64,000 nt of DNA from Oceanibium sediminis (GTDB taxonomy: Bacteria; Pseudomonadota; Alphaproteobacteria; Rhodobacterales; Rhodobacteraceae): the NCBI RefSeq assembly GCF_003265325.1, contig NZ_QGNX01000001.1, positions 434,001 to 498,000 of the forward strand. Direction: 5' to 3'. How positions within the stretch are numbered: the stretch's first letter is position 1; each line of letters begins with the position of its first letter. Below the pieces are notes generated by a model. It saw nothing but the letters and a program-made list of their open reading frames with translations, was not told the DNA's origin and ran no database searches. Positions 40,091-49,425 of the stretch are shown in pieces. The position numbers and the translations under genes are program-made.

Positions 40091-41674
40091 TTGCCGTTGA
40101 AGACCCAGCGGATCATCGTCATCGGTGCCGGTATCGGCGGGCTGACGGCTGCGCTGGAGCTGGCCCACAACGGGTTTGACGTGACCGTCGTGGAAAGCGC
40201 CGCAGCGCCGGGGGGCAAGATGCGCACCCTGCCCTCGCCCGCCGGGCCGGTGGACGCGGGGCCGACGGTTTTCACCATGCCTTGGGTGTTCGAGCAGCTT
40301 TTCGACTCGCTGGGCGAGTCGCTGGAAGAGCACCTGACCCTTCACCCGCTGGGGATCATCGCCCGCCACCACTGGCGCGGCGCACCCACGCTCGACCTTT
40401 TCGCCGACGCCGCGCACTCGCGCGAGGCGATCGGCACAGCCTTCGGCGGGCGCGCGGCGCGGCAGTTCGACCGCTTCAACGCCCGCGCCCGCCGCCTGTT
40501 CGACGCGGTGCGCGACCCGGTGATGACCGCCGCCGACCCGACACCCCTGTCCGTCACCCGCGCCACGCTGCCCCGCGCAGGCGGGCTGTTGCGCGACATG
40601 GCCCCGCACCGCAGCTTCGCGGGGATGCTGGACCACGGTTTCAGCGACCCGCGCCTGCGCCAGCTGTTCGGGCGCTACGCCACCTATGTCGGCGGCTCGC
40701 CCTACCTGAGCCCGGGCATCCTGGCGCTGATCTGGCACGCGGAGGCGTCCGGCGTGTCCTGTGTAGCGGGCGGCATGAACGCCGTCGCCCGCGCGCTGGA
40801 ATCGATGGCCAAGGCACGCGGCGTGACCTTCCGCTATCGCAGCACGGCACGGCGCATCCGGCTGGCGGACGGGCGCGCCGCGCATGTGGAACTGGCCGAT
40901 GGCGAGGTGCTGGACGCCGCCAGCGTGCTGTTCAACGGCGACCCCGCCGCGCTGGCCGACGGACTGCTGGGCGATGACATCCGCCCCGCAACCCCGCCGC
41001 GGCCACGGGGCAAACGCTCGCTCTCGGCCTGGGTGTGGACCTTTGCCGCGGATCCGGGCGCCGCGCCGCTGACACATCACAACGTCTGCTTCTCGGACGA
41101 TCCCCGCGCGGAGTTCGACGAGCTGTTCCGCATCGGCCGCCGCCCGAAGGACCCCACGCTGTATGTCTGCGCGCAGGACCGGCTGGCGGCGGACGCGCCG
41201 GGCGGGCCGGAGCGTTTCCAGATCATCATGAACGCCCCGGCGAACGGCGACGTCATCACCCCCACAGACCAGGAGATCCGCCAATGCGAGACGATGGTTT
41301 TCAACCGCCTGGCCGAGGCGGGCCTGCACCTGAGCCCGCCCGAGGCGGAGAACGCCCTGACCACCCCCTGGGACTTCGCGACGCTGTTTCCGGGGACCGG
41401 CGGGGCGATCTACGGGACCAGCCCGCACGGGATGATGGCGACGTTCCGCCGGCCACGGGCGCGCAGCGCGCTGCCGGGCCTGTACCTGGCGGGGGGCGCG
41501 GTGCACCCGGGGCCGGGGGTGCCGATGGCAGCCCTGTCCGGGCGGCAAGCGGCCGCGGCGATCATGGCCGACCGCGCTTCGATATCCATGTCGCGGCGGA
41601 CGGCTATGCCTGGTGGTACGTCGACGGACTCTCGGACGACGGCCTCCGCGGTATCTCGATCATCGGCTTCATAG
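40091..41674 (+). CDS. crtD: Methoxyneurosporene dehydrogenase (carotenoid 3,4-desaturase)
   Basis: A 527-aa FAD-dependent carotenoid desaturase with the N-terminal motif IIVIGAGIGGLTAALELAHNG and the C-terminal GLYLAGGAVHPGPGVPMA motif. Divergence from crtE and overlap with crtC identify it as CrtD rather than CrtI. No ATG fits; TTG at 40091 (or 40097) with GGGAGGA at 40074-40080 is the best start. The last 35 codons overlap the crtC reading frame and look like the poorly conserved Ser/Arg/Thr-rich tail. Confidence 0.92.
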   Translation: MPLKTQRIIVIGAGIGGLTAALELAHNGFDVTVVESAAAPGGKMRTLPSPAGPVDAGPTVFTMPWVFEQLFDSLGESLEEHLTLHPLGIIARHHWRGAPTLDLFADAAHSREAIGTAFGGRAARQFDRFNARARRLFDAVRDPVMTAADPTPLSVTRATLPRAGGLLRDMAPHRSFAGMLDHGFSDPRLRQLFGRYATYVGGSPYLSPGILALIWHAEASGVSCVAGGMNAVARALESMAKARGVTFRYRSTARRIRLADGRAAHVELADGEVLDAASVLFNGDPAALADGLLGDDIRPATPPRPRGKRSLSAWVWTFAADPGAAPLTHHNVCFSDDPRAEFDELFRIGRRPKDPTLYVCAQDRLAADAPGGPERFQIIMNAPANGDVITPTDQEIRQCETMVFNRLAEAGLHLSPPEAENALTTPWDFATLFPGTGGAIYGTSPHGMMATFRRPRARSALPGLYLAGGAVHPGPGVPMAALSGRQAAAAIMADRASISMSRRTAMPGGTSTDSRTTASAVSRSSAS

Positions 41675-42489
41675 GCTCGGTCTTTTCGCCCTGGTATCGC
41701 TGGGCCGGGCGCAAACGCCCGCTGGATCATTGCTGCATCAACGTCGCCACCTACGGCCCCGGCGGGCGCTGGACGATGACCGAGCGCGGCGCGGGCGCGG
41801 TGCGCCAGACGCCGGACGTGTTCCAGGTCGGCCCCAGCCAGATGGCCTGGGAGGGTGATGCGCTGGTGATCGATATCAACGAGTTCTCGGTCCCCCACGT
41901 GCAGCGCATCCGGGGCCGGGTGCGCCTGTCCCCCGAGGCCGTCACCGCGATCGAGGTGGCGCTGGACCCCGGCGGCGCGCATGTCTGGCGGCCCTTCGCA
42001 CCCAACGCGCGGATCTCGGTCGATATTGCGCGGCCCGGCTGGCGCTGGGAAGGGCACGGCTATTTCGACGCCAACTTCGGCACCCGCGCGCTGGAGGCGG
42101 ATTTCAGCTACTGGACCTGGGCGCGGATGCCCATGAAGGACGGCGCGGCGGCCTTTTACGACGCCACCCGGCGCGACGGCAGCACGCTGGACGTGGCGCT
42201 GAAGTTCGCGCGCGACGGCTCCGTCAGCGTGATGGACCCGCCGCCCCGCGCACGGCTGGCCCGAAGCCAGTGGCTGGTGCGGCGCGAGACCCGGGCGGAC
42301 GCGGGCACGCAACCCTACCAGGTACAGGCGATGCTGGATGCGCCGTTCTACACCCGCTCGGTCGTGAAATCGCGCATCCACGGAGAGACGGTGGTCGGCG
42401 TGCATGAGGCGCTGGACCTTAGGCGGTTCGCCAGCCCGCTGCTGAAGCCGATGCTGGCGGTGAAGGTGCCGCGGCGCGCCCGTTTCTGA
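41563..42489 (+). CDS. crtC: Hydroxyneurosporene/carotenoid 1,2-hydratase
   Basis: The CrtC family hydrates the terminal double bond of neurosporene or lycopene. Family-typical sequence begins about HGRPRFDIHVAADGYAWWY and continues through GFIGSVFSPWYRW, GYFDANFGTRALE and FYDATRRDGSTL to the end, about 308 codons. No ATG, GTG or TTG occurs in frame near this point, so 41563 marks only the start of recognisable homology. The nearest in-frame ATG is over 90 codons upstream inside crtD. Initiation at a rare codon, reinitiation at the crtD stop, a programmed frameshift or a sequence error are all possible. Confidence 0.85.
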   Translation, partial: HGRPRFDIHVAADGYAWWYVDGLSDDGLRGISIIGFIGSVFSPWYRWAGRKRPLDHCCINVATYGPGGRWTMTERGAGAVRQTPDVFQVGPSQMAWEGDALVIDINEFSVPHVQRIRGRVRLSPEAVTAIEVALDPGGAHVWRPFAPNARISVDIARPGWRWEGHGYFDANFGTRALEADFSYWTWARMPMKDGAAAFYDATRRDGSTLDVALKFARDGSVSVMDPPPRARLARSQWLVRRETRADAGTQPYQVQAMLDAPFYTRSVVKSRIHGETVVGVHEALDLRRFASPLLKPMLAVKVPRRARF

Positions 42490-42510
42490 GGGCCGCGCGC
42501 GGGGCTGCGC

Positions 42511-42558
42511 CGATGCCTCCGGCGGGGATATTTGGGGACTTTGGAAGGGGGGCGCACC
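42511..42558. repeat. Interspersed intergenic repeat, copy 5 (crtC-scfR)
   Basis: CGATGCCTCCGGCGGGGATA followed by TTTGGGGACTTTGGAAGG. It is the near-identical inverse of copy 1 at 6733-6781. It fills the 71-bp gap between the convergent ends of crtC and the ScfR-type regulator, right at the edge of the photosynthesis cluster. Confidence 0.8.
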
Positions 42559-42560
42559 GC

Positions 42561-43901
42561 TCAGACCAGTGCCGCCTGGGTGCGGGCGGGGCAGGACGTT
42601 CGGGTACAGATCCTGCAGCTTGTGCCGACCTGGGCCACCGGGCCGGTGGCGCGGGCGGTGACCTGGCCCTCGGATGCAAACAGCATGGCGGACGCGATAT
42701 CCGGGGTCTGGCCGAAGCTGGCCGGGGCGCGGGGCGCAGCGTGGGTGTAGGTGACGAAGCGGTTGCCGGCGTCATGCTCCATCGCCGACAGCAGCGGCAG
42801 GCCGGGCCGGGCGAAGCCCTGGAACACCGGCCAGAGCGGGCAGGCGTTGCCGTGTCGGGGCAGCGCGAAATCCGGCGTCGGGTAGCGCAGCAACGGATAG
42901 CCCGAGGCCGTTACGACGATCAGCCCGAAGCGCGGCGCCTCGATCCAGGGGCGGCGCAGCACGGCGAGCCGGCGGAAGACCCCGGGGATATCGACCCCGA
43001 ACGCGGCGGAGAGCCGGGTCGGATCCCAGTCCGCTTCGCGCGCTGCGTCCGCGAAAACCTTGAGCGGCATTCGCCGCGCGTCGCGCGCATAGGTCGTCAG
43101 GTGCCGGTGGACCAGGTCCCGCGCCTCGCCCGAGACGGCCTGGTCCGCGCCGTCCAGCATCTCGCCCACGACGCCGAGGATCCGCCGCTCGAACAACGGG
43201 TCGGGCAAGCCGGCGGCCGCGTCCGCCTCGCGGTCGAGCGCGTCGAAGGCCTGCCCGTGGCGGCCGAGGAAGTGATCGAGCGTTTCCTCGGAGGTGGCGG
43301 CGCTCTTGTCGGGCCGGTCGTCCGCACCGAGGAAGCGGGCCAGGGTTTCCGCGGTGATCGACAGGCGCTCGCTTTCCGCGGTCAGGTTTTCCAGGAAGCG
43401 GCGGCGCTGGAGCGGGGGGATATCCTCGACCGAGTTGAGAATGCCCGCGGTGGAGCGCACGGCGGTGATGTGGCTGAGCATCGCGTGCACGTTCTCGGCC
43501 AGCAGGGGGTCGTGGGTCAGCCGATCCGACAGGGCCGCGATCACGTCCGCCTGGTCGCGGGTGCGGCGGAGCAGGTCCGCGATCAGCGCCGCCCACTCGG
43601 GGTAGCGCGCGGCGATATCCTGCGCGCTGGCCGGGTCCGCGCCGGTGTTGCGGTACTCGGCGGCGGCGGCGACGAGGTCCTGGATCACCGCGGGATCCGC
43701 GCCTTCGGCCAACTCGGAGGGGCGCGCGTCCAGCTCGGCGGCGATGGCGTTCAGGACCGCGCCGCCGATTCTGCGGCGGTTATGCTCGATCAGGTTGAGG
43801 TAGGAGGGCGAGATCCCGGCGGCCCGCGCCAGCGCCGCCTGGGTCAGCCCCGCGCGGCGGCGCGCTTCGCGGATTCGCCTGCCTGCAAGCTGGGTCGCCA
43901 C
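42561..43901 (-). CDS. XRE-family short-chain acyl metabolism regulator (ScfR/RamB type)
   Basis: A 446-aa regulator with an N-terminal Cro/XRE helix-turn-helix (REARRRAGLTQAALARAAGI) followed by IETE-like and DUF2083-type domains and a C-terminal cysteine motif CRICTRTSCPAR. This is the ScfR family (RamB, PrpC regulators, PccR), which controls acetate/propionate genes and binds TTTGCAAA-like DNA. The start is GTG at 43901. It is divergent from an ABC transporter and acetyl-CoA synthetase, with two TTGCAAA-containing palindromes between. The target call is inferred from this context. Confidence 0.85.
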   Translation of the reverse strand: MATQLAGRRIREARRRAGLTQAALARAAGISPSYLNLIEHNRRRIGGAVLNAIAAELDARPSELAEGADPAVIQDLVAAAAEYRNTGADPASAQDIAARYPEWAALIADLLRRTRDQADVIAALSDRLTHDPLLAENVHAMLSHITAVRSTAGILNSVEDIPPLQRRRFLENLTAESERLSITAETLARFLGADDRPDKSAATSEETLDHFLGRHGQAFDALDREADAAAGLPDPLFERRILGVVGEMLDGADQAVSGEARDLVHRHLTTYARDARRMPLKVFADAAREADWDPTRLSAAFGVDIPGVFRRLAVLRRPWIEAPRFGLIVVTASGYPLLRYPTPDFALPRHGNACPLWPVFQGFARPGLPLLSAMEHDAGNRFVTYTHAAPRAPASFGQTPDIASAMLFASEGQVTARATGPVAQVGTSCRICTRTSCPARTQAALV

Positions 43902-43941
43902 TGCCCGAAGCCCCCTTTTTTAAAGGCGTTGGTGCGGCGCA

Positions 43942-43959
43942 TTGCAAATATATTTACAA
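43942..43959. promoter_or_regulatory. Candidate ScfR operator 1
   Basis: TTGCAAATATATTTACAA is an 18-bp palindrome with one mismatched pair. It contains TTGCAAA and lies 41 bp before the GTG of the regulator. It resembles the TTTGCAAA sites reported for PccR/RamB-type regulators. Confidence 0.6.
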
Positions 43960-43974
43960 CATTGCACCGCAGCA

Positions 43975-43991
43975 TTGCAAATCATTTACAA
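43975..43991. promoter_or_regulatory. Candidate ScfR operator 2
   Basis: TTGCAAATCATTTACAA repeats the arms of operator 1 with a 1-bp shorter centre. Both are preceded by GCATTGCAAAT, so this is also a direct repeat. A lone TTGCAA half-site follows at 44005. Confidence 0.6.
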
Positions 43992-44115
43992 GAAAGCCGA
44001 TTGATTGCAACACTTTATTTGAGAATTGACCGACTGCCCCCATAATCGGCGACGGGGAACCATACCCACCCACCGCCAACAAAGGCGGAACACATAATTC
44101 CTAGGGAGGATTTCA

Positions 44116-45459
44116 ATGCCAGGGTTTAAACTGGACCGTCGCGGACTGCTGAAGTCCGGTGCCGTCTTGGGCGCCGGTCTTGCCATGCCGACGATTTTCA
44201 CAGGCCGTGCCAACGCGTTCACGAACGAGCCAACGGGCAGCTCGGTCACGCTGGGGTTCAACGTGCCACAATCCGGCGCCTACGCCGACGAAGGCGCCGA
44301 CGAGCTGCGCGCCTATGAGCTGGCCGTCGAGCACCTCAACGGCGGGGGCGACGGCGGGATGATGAACACCTTCAGCTCCAAGGCGCTGCAGGGCAACGGC
44401 ATCCTCGGCAAGAAGATCGAGTACGTCACCGGTGACACGCAGACCAAGTCGGACACCGCGCGCGCCAGTGCGAAGTCGATGATCGAGAAGGACGGCGCGG
44501 TGATGATCACCGGCGGCTCCTCCTCCGGGGTGGCGGTGGCCGTGCAGGCCCTGTGCCAGGAAGCCGGCGTCATCTTCATGGCCGGCCTGACCCATTCCAA
44601 CGACACAACCGGCAAGGACAAGAAGGCGAACGGGTTCCGTCACTTCTTCAACTCCTACATGTCGGGCGCCGCCCTGGCGCCGGTGCTGGAGCGCAACTAC
44701 GGTTCAGATCGCAAGGCCTATCACCTGACAGCGGATTACAACTGGGGCTACACGACGGAAGAAGCCATCCGCTCCTCGACCGAGGCGCTGGGCTGGGAGA
44801 CCGTGGAAGCGGTCAAGACCCCGCTGGCCGCGACCGACTTCTCGGCCTACATCACGCCGGTGCTTCAGTCCGACGCGGACGTGCTGGTGCTGAACCACTA
44901 CGGCGCGAACATGGTGAACTCGCTAACCAACGCGGTGCAGTTCGGCCTGCGCGACCGGATGGTGAACGGCAAGAACTTCGAGATCGTGGTGCCGCTGTAT
45001 TCCCGCCTTATGGCGAAAGGTGCGGGCGCCAACGTGAAGGGAATCTTCGGCTCCACCAACTGGCACTGGTCGCTGACCGACGACGCTTCCAAGGCGTTCG
45101 TCCAGTCCTTCGGCACCAAGTACGGCTTCCCGCCGTCCCAGGCGGCGCACACCTGCTACGTGCAGGCGCTGCTGTACGCCGATGCGGTCGAGCGGGCCGG
45201 GTCCTTCAACCCCTGCGCGGTTGTCGAAGCGCTCGAAGGCTACGAGTTCGACGGCCTGGGCAACGGCCCGACGCTGTACCGCGCCGAGGATCACCAGTGC
45301 TTCAAGGACGTTCTGGTCGTGCGCGGGAAAGAGAACCCGACCTCCGAGTTCGACCTTCTGGAGATCGTGGAAGTCACGCCGGTGGCGCAGGTCACTTACG
45401 CCCCGGACCACCCGCAGTTCGCCGGTGGCCAGCTGGGCGCCTGCAACCCGGGCGCATAA
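44116..45459 (+). CDS. ABC transporter substrate-binding protein (Peripla_BP_6, Tat signal)
   Basis: A 447-aa periplasmic protein. Its N-terminus has a twin-arginine signal (LDRRGLLKSG, then a hydrophobic stretch and an ANA-type cleavage site). The mature part begins SVTLGFNVPQSGAYADEGAD, typical of Leu/Ile/Val or urea/amide-binding proteins. AGGGAGG precedes the ATG. It opens a five-gene transporter operon ending in acs. The ligand cannot be read from sequence; the ScfR and Acs neighbours suggest a short-chain acid, amide or ester. Confidence 0.9.
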   Translation: MPGFKLDRRGLLKSGAVLGAGLAMPTIFTGRANAFTNEPTGSSVTLGFNVPQSGAYADEGADELRAYELAVEHLNGGGDGGMMNTFSSKALQGNGILGKKIEYVTGDTQTKSDTARASAKSMIEKDGAVMITGGSSSGVAVAVQALCQEAGVIFMAGLTHSNDTTGKDKKANGFRHFFNSYMSGAALAPVLERNYGSDRKAYHLTADYNWGYTTEEAIRSSTEALGWETVEAVKTPLAATDFSAYITPVLQSDADVLVLNHYGANMVNSLTNAVQFGLRDRMVNGKNFEIVVPLYSRLMAKGAGANVKGIFGSTNWHWSLTDDASKAFVQSFGTKYGFPPSQAAHTCYVQALLYADAVERAGSFNPCAVVEALEGYEFDGLGNGPTLYRAEDHQCFKDVLVVRGKENPTSEFDLLEIVEVTPVAQVTYAPDHPQFAGGQLGACNPGA

Positions 45460-45482
45460 GCCTCACAAGCTGAAAAATGGGG

Positions 45483-45505
45483 GGCGGCCGCATCACGCGG
45501 CCGCC
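45483..45505 (+). other. Perfect hairpin between binding protein and permease
   Basis: GGCGGCCGC (45483-45491) pairs perfectly with GCGGCCGCC (45497-45505) around ATCAC. There is no T-tract. In ABC operons such hairpins usually protect the upstream binding-protein mRNA or cause partial termination, so that the binding protein is made in excess. Confidence 0.55.
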
Positions 45506-45593
45506 GCGGGGGAGGTGAAGGCCACCCCCGCGACCCCTGCCCCGTGCCTGCTGGCTGGCGCGGGATTTCCGAAATTCCTGAAGGGTGGGACCG

Positions 45594-46625
45594 ATGGACG
45601 CGATAATCCTCCAGATCCTCAACGGCTTGGACAAAGGCTCCGCCTATGCGCTGATCGCGCTGGGGCTGACGCTGATCTTCGGCACGCTGGGGGTCGTCAA
45701 CTTCGCGCATGGCGCGTTATTCATGCTTGGCGCCTTCTGCGCCGTGACCCTGAACAAGCTGCTGACCCTGTCCTTCATTACGATCGACGAGACGCAGAAG
45801 GACTTCCTCGGCAATCCGCTGAAGGTCGAAACGCCCTACATCGAGGGCTGGTTCGGGCCCGAGGTCGCGGGCACCGTCATCGAATGGTCGGTCCCGCTGG
45901 CGATCCTTTTCGCGATCCCGATCATGATCCTCGTCGGCCTGGTGATGGAGCGCGGGCTGATCAAGTACTTCTACAAGCGCCCGCACGCGGACCAGATCCT
46001 GGTCACCTTCGGCCTGGCCATCGTGTTGCAGGAGATCATCAAGTATTTCTACGGCGCCAACCCGATCCCGACGCCCGCCCCGTCCGCCTTTTCGGGCAGC
46101 TTCGACTTCGGCGCGCTGCTGGGCTTCGATCCCGGCACGATCATCTATCCCTACTGGCGGCTGGTCTACTTCGGCTTCGCGGCCGTCGTCATCGCCGGGG
46201 TCTTCGCCTTCCTGCGCTACACCACCTTCGGGATGGTCGTGCGCGCCGGCATGGCGGACCGCGAAACCGTCGGCCTGCTGGGCATCAATATCGACAAGCG
46301 GTTCACGATCATGTTCGCGCTGGCCGCCTGCGTGGCCGGGCTTGCGGGGGTGATGTACGCGCCGATCAACTCGCCCAACTACCACATGGGGATGGACTTC
46401 CTTGTCCTCAGCTTCGTGGTGGTTGTCGTCGGCGGCATGGGCTCGCTCGGCGGGGCGGTGGCGGCGGGCTTCCTGCTCGGTGTGCTGGAAAGCTTCGCCT
46501 CTATGAGCCAGGTGCTGAACGTGCTGCCGGGGATCAACCAGATCATCATCTACCTGGTGGCCATCATCGTGCTGCTCACCCGCCCCCGTGGCCTGATGGG
46601 CCGCAAAGGCGTGATGGAGGACTGA
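45594..46625 (+). CDS. Branched-chain amino acid-type ABC permease (LivH family)
   Basis: A 343-aa inner-membrane permease with about eight helices, starting MDAIILQILNGLDKGSAYAL, with LTLIFGTLGVVNFAHGALFMLGA and VVVVGGMGSLGGAVAAG, both LivH/UrtB hallmarks. The ATG at 45594 follows GAAGGGTGGG; a GTG at 45585 is an alternative. It is longer than a typical LivH because of an extra loop around residues 50-85. It pairs with the LivM-type permease 3 bp downstream. Confidence 0.92.
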   Translation: MDAIILQILNGLDKGSAYALIALGLTLIFGTLGVVNFAHGALFMLGAFCAVTLNKLLTLSFITIDETQKDFLGNPLKVETPYIEGWFGPEVAGTVIEWSVPLAILFAIPIMILVGLVMERGLIKYFYKRPHADQILVTFGLAIVLQEIIKYFYGANPIPTPAPSAFSGSFDFGALLGFDPGTIIYPYWRLVYFGFAAVVIAGVFAFLRYTTFGMVVRAGMADRETVGLLGINIDKRFTIMFALAACVAGLAGVMYAPINSPNYHMGMDFLVLSFVVVVVGGMGSLGGAVAAGFLLGVLESFASMSQVLNVLPGINQIIIYLVAIIVLLTRPRGLMGRKGVMED

Positions 46626-46628
46626 GAC

Positions 46629-47840
46629 ATGCTGAAACTCGACAAGAAAGACATGCGGCTGTTCATCATCGTCGCGCTGATGACCATCCTTGCCCCCTTC
46701 ATCCTGAACCCCTTCCCCGAAGGCTCCGGGCTGGCGCAGTTCAACGCGGGCTATCCCGACCTGATGCAGCGCTTCGTGATCTTCGGGATCTTCGCCATCG
46801 GCTTCAACATCCTGTTCGGGCTGACAGGCTACCTCAGCTTCGGGCACGCGGCCTTCCTGGGGGTCGGGTCCTACGCGGCGATCTGGATGATGAAGCTGCT
46901 GACCATGAACGTGATCCCCGCGATCATCGCCTCGGTCGCGATCGCCGGTGTGTTTGCGCTGGTCGTCGGGTTCATCAGCCTGCGGCGCTCGGGCATCTAC
47001 TTCTCGATCCTGACGCTGGCCTTCGCGCAGATGTCCTTCGCCATGGCCTACTCGGTGCTGACGCCGATCACCGGCGGGGAAACCGGCCTGCAGCCCAAGG
47101 TCAACGACCCGCGCATCCTGGACGCCGCGCTGGCGCCGGGGGCGACCCCCTCCGCCGGGCTGTTCGGGCTGGAAATGCGCGACAGCTACGAGCTGGCGCT
47201 GGGCAACTGGCTGTTCACCTTCAACTTCGGCTACTACTTCGCGGCCGCGCTGATGCTGGTGGCCTTCTACACCTCGATGCGGATCTTCCGCTCGCCCTTC
47301 GGGATGATGCTGCGCGGGGTGAAATCCAACCAGCAGCGCCTGAACTACACCGGGCTGAACTCCAAACCCTACACGCTGGCGGCCTTCGTGATCTCCGGCA
47401 TGTACGCTGGCCTGGCCGGTGGCCTGCTGGTCGCCATGGACACCCAGGTCGGCCCCGAGCGCATGTTCTGGACCGCCAGCGGAGAGGTGGTCCTGATGAC
47501 CATCCTCGGAGGGGCCGGCACGCTGATCGGGCCGGTGCTGGGCGCGGGCTTCATCAAGTACATGGAAAACATCATCTCCAAGATCAACGAGAGCATCCTG
47601 CACCAGTGGTTCTACTGGCTGCCGGATGGGCTTGAGGACCTTGTGGTCGGCATGATCTACCCCTTCATCGGCAAGGGCTGGCACCTGACCCTGGGGATCA
47701 TGTTCATGCTGGTGGTCATCTTCCTGCCCGGCGGGCTGGTCGAAGGCGGACAGCGGATCGGACGTTGGGTGCGGGGCAAGGGCCGCAAGGCCGACGCCAC
47801 CGGCGACAAGAAGTCCACCGCCTCCACACCTGCGGAATAA
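46629..47840 (+). CDS. Branched-chain amino acid-type ABC permease (LivM family)
   Basis: A 403-aa permease with about ten helices, containing [20 protein letters not shown] and the EAA-like loop [42 protein letters not shown]-type sequence is conserved near the C-terminus. The tail is charged and Lys/Thr-rich. It starts 3 bp after the LivH-type gene and is followed 11 bp later by the ATPase. Confidence 0.92.
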   Translation: MLKLDKKDMRLFIIVALMTILAPFILNPFPEGSGLAQFNAGYPDLMQRFVIFGIFAIGFNILFGLTGYLSFGHAAFLGVGSYAAIWMMKLLTMNVIPAIIASVAIAGVFALVVGFISLRRSGIYFSILTLAFAQMSFAMAYSVLTPITGGETGLQPKVNDPRILDAALAPGATPSAGLFGLEMRDSYELALGNWLFTFNFGYYFAAALMLVAFYTSMRIFRSPFGMMLRGVKSNQQRLNYTGLNSKPYTLAAFVISGMYAGLAGGLLVAMDTQVGPERMFWTASGEVVLMTILGGAGTLIGPVLGAGFIKYMENIISKINESILHQWFYWLPDGLEDLVVGMIYPFIGKGWHLTLGIMFMLVVIFLPGGLVEGGQRIGRWVRGKGRKADATGDKKSTASTPAE

Positions 47841-47851
47841 GGAAAAGCGTC

Positions 47852-48606
47852 ATGGGAATTCTGGAAGTACAGAACGTCAACAAGCGCTTCGGTGGACTAC
47901 AGGCGCTGGACAGGGTGAACCTGAACGTGGAAGCGGGCACGGTTCACGCGATCATCGGGCCGAACGGGGCGGGCAAGTCCACCTTGCTCAACTGCTTCGT
48001 CGGGCGGCTGACGCCCGATACCGGCTCGGTCATGTTCGACGGTAAAAGCCTGCTGGGCCGCAAACCCCATGAGATCAACCAGCACGGTGTCTCACGCGTG
48101 TTCCAGACGCCCGAGATCTTCACCGATCTCACCGCGCTGGAAAACGTGATGATCCCCGCCTTCGCCAAGCGCGACGGCGCCTACAAGCTGAACCCCTTCG
48201 CCCGCGTCGCCGGTGAATCCGAAATCCGCGACAAGGCCGAAGAAGCGCTGAAGGACGTGCAACTGGCCGACAAGCGCCACCAGCACGCGGGCGAAATGTC
48301 CCGCGGGGACAAGCGGCGGCTGGAAATGGCCATGTGCCTGGTACAGGAGCCGAAGCTGCTGCTGCTGGACGAACCGACTGCGGGCATGGCGCGCGCGGAC
48401 ACCAACCGCACCATCGACCTGCTCAAGCATATCGGGGAAACCCGTGGCATCACCAAGGTGGTGATCGAGCATGACATGCACGTCGTCTTCAGCCTGGCCG
48501 ACAAGATCAGCGTCCTGGCGCAGGGCCACGTGATCGTCGAAGACGTTCCGGAAAACATCAAGGGCCACCCGAAGGTCCGCGAAGCCTATCTTGGGGAGGC
48601 ACAGGT

Positions 48607-48610
<4 letters not shown>
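47852..48610 (+). CDS. ABC transporter ATPase (LivG type)
   Basis: A 252-aa ATP-binding subunit. Walker A is GPNGAGKSTLLN and Walker B is LLLLDEPTAGM. The signature motif is EMSRGDKRRLEMAM, a variant in which Arg replaces the usual second Gly-type residue, as in several LivG/UrtD proteins. The start is ATG at 47852. It overlaps the LivF-type gene by 4 bp, so the two ATPases are made together. Confidence 0.92.
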
Positions 48611-49371
<761 letters not shown>

Positions 49372-49425
49372 ATGTCCGCCTTCCGCGGGCGAGATAGAAG
49401 AAACTGACGACCCCTGGAGGGAATG

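Noticed and set aside
40091-41674. crtD as phytoene desaturase crtI
   Set aside because: It is divergent from crtE and overlaps crtC, the crtD position in Rhodobacteraceae. crtI normally pairs with crtB, which is absent here.
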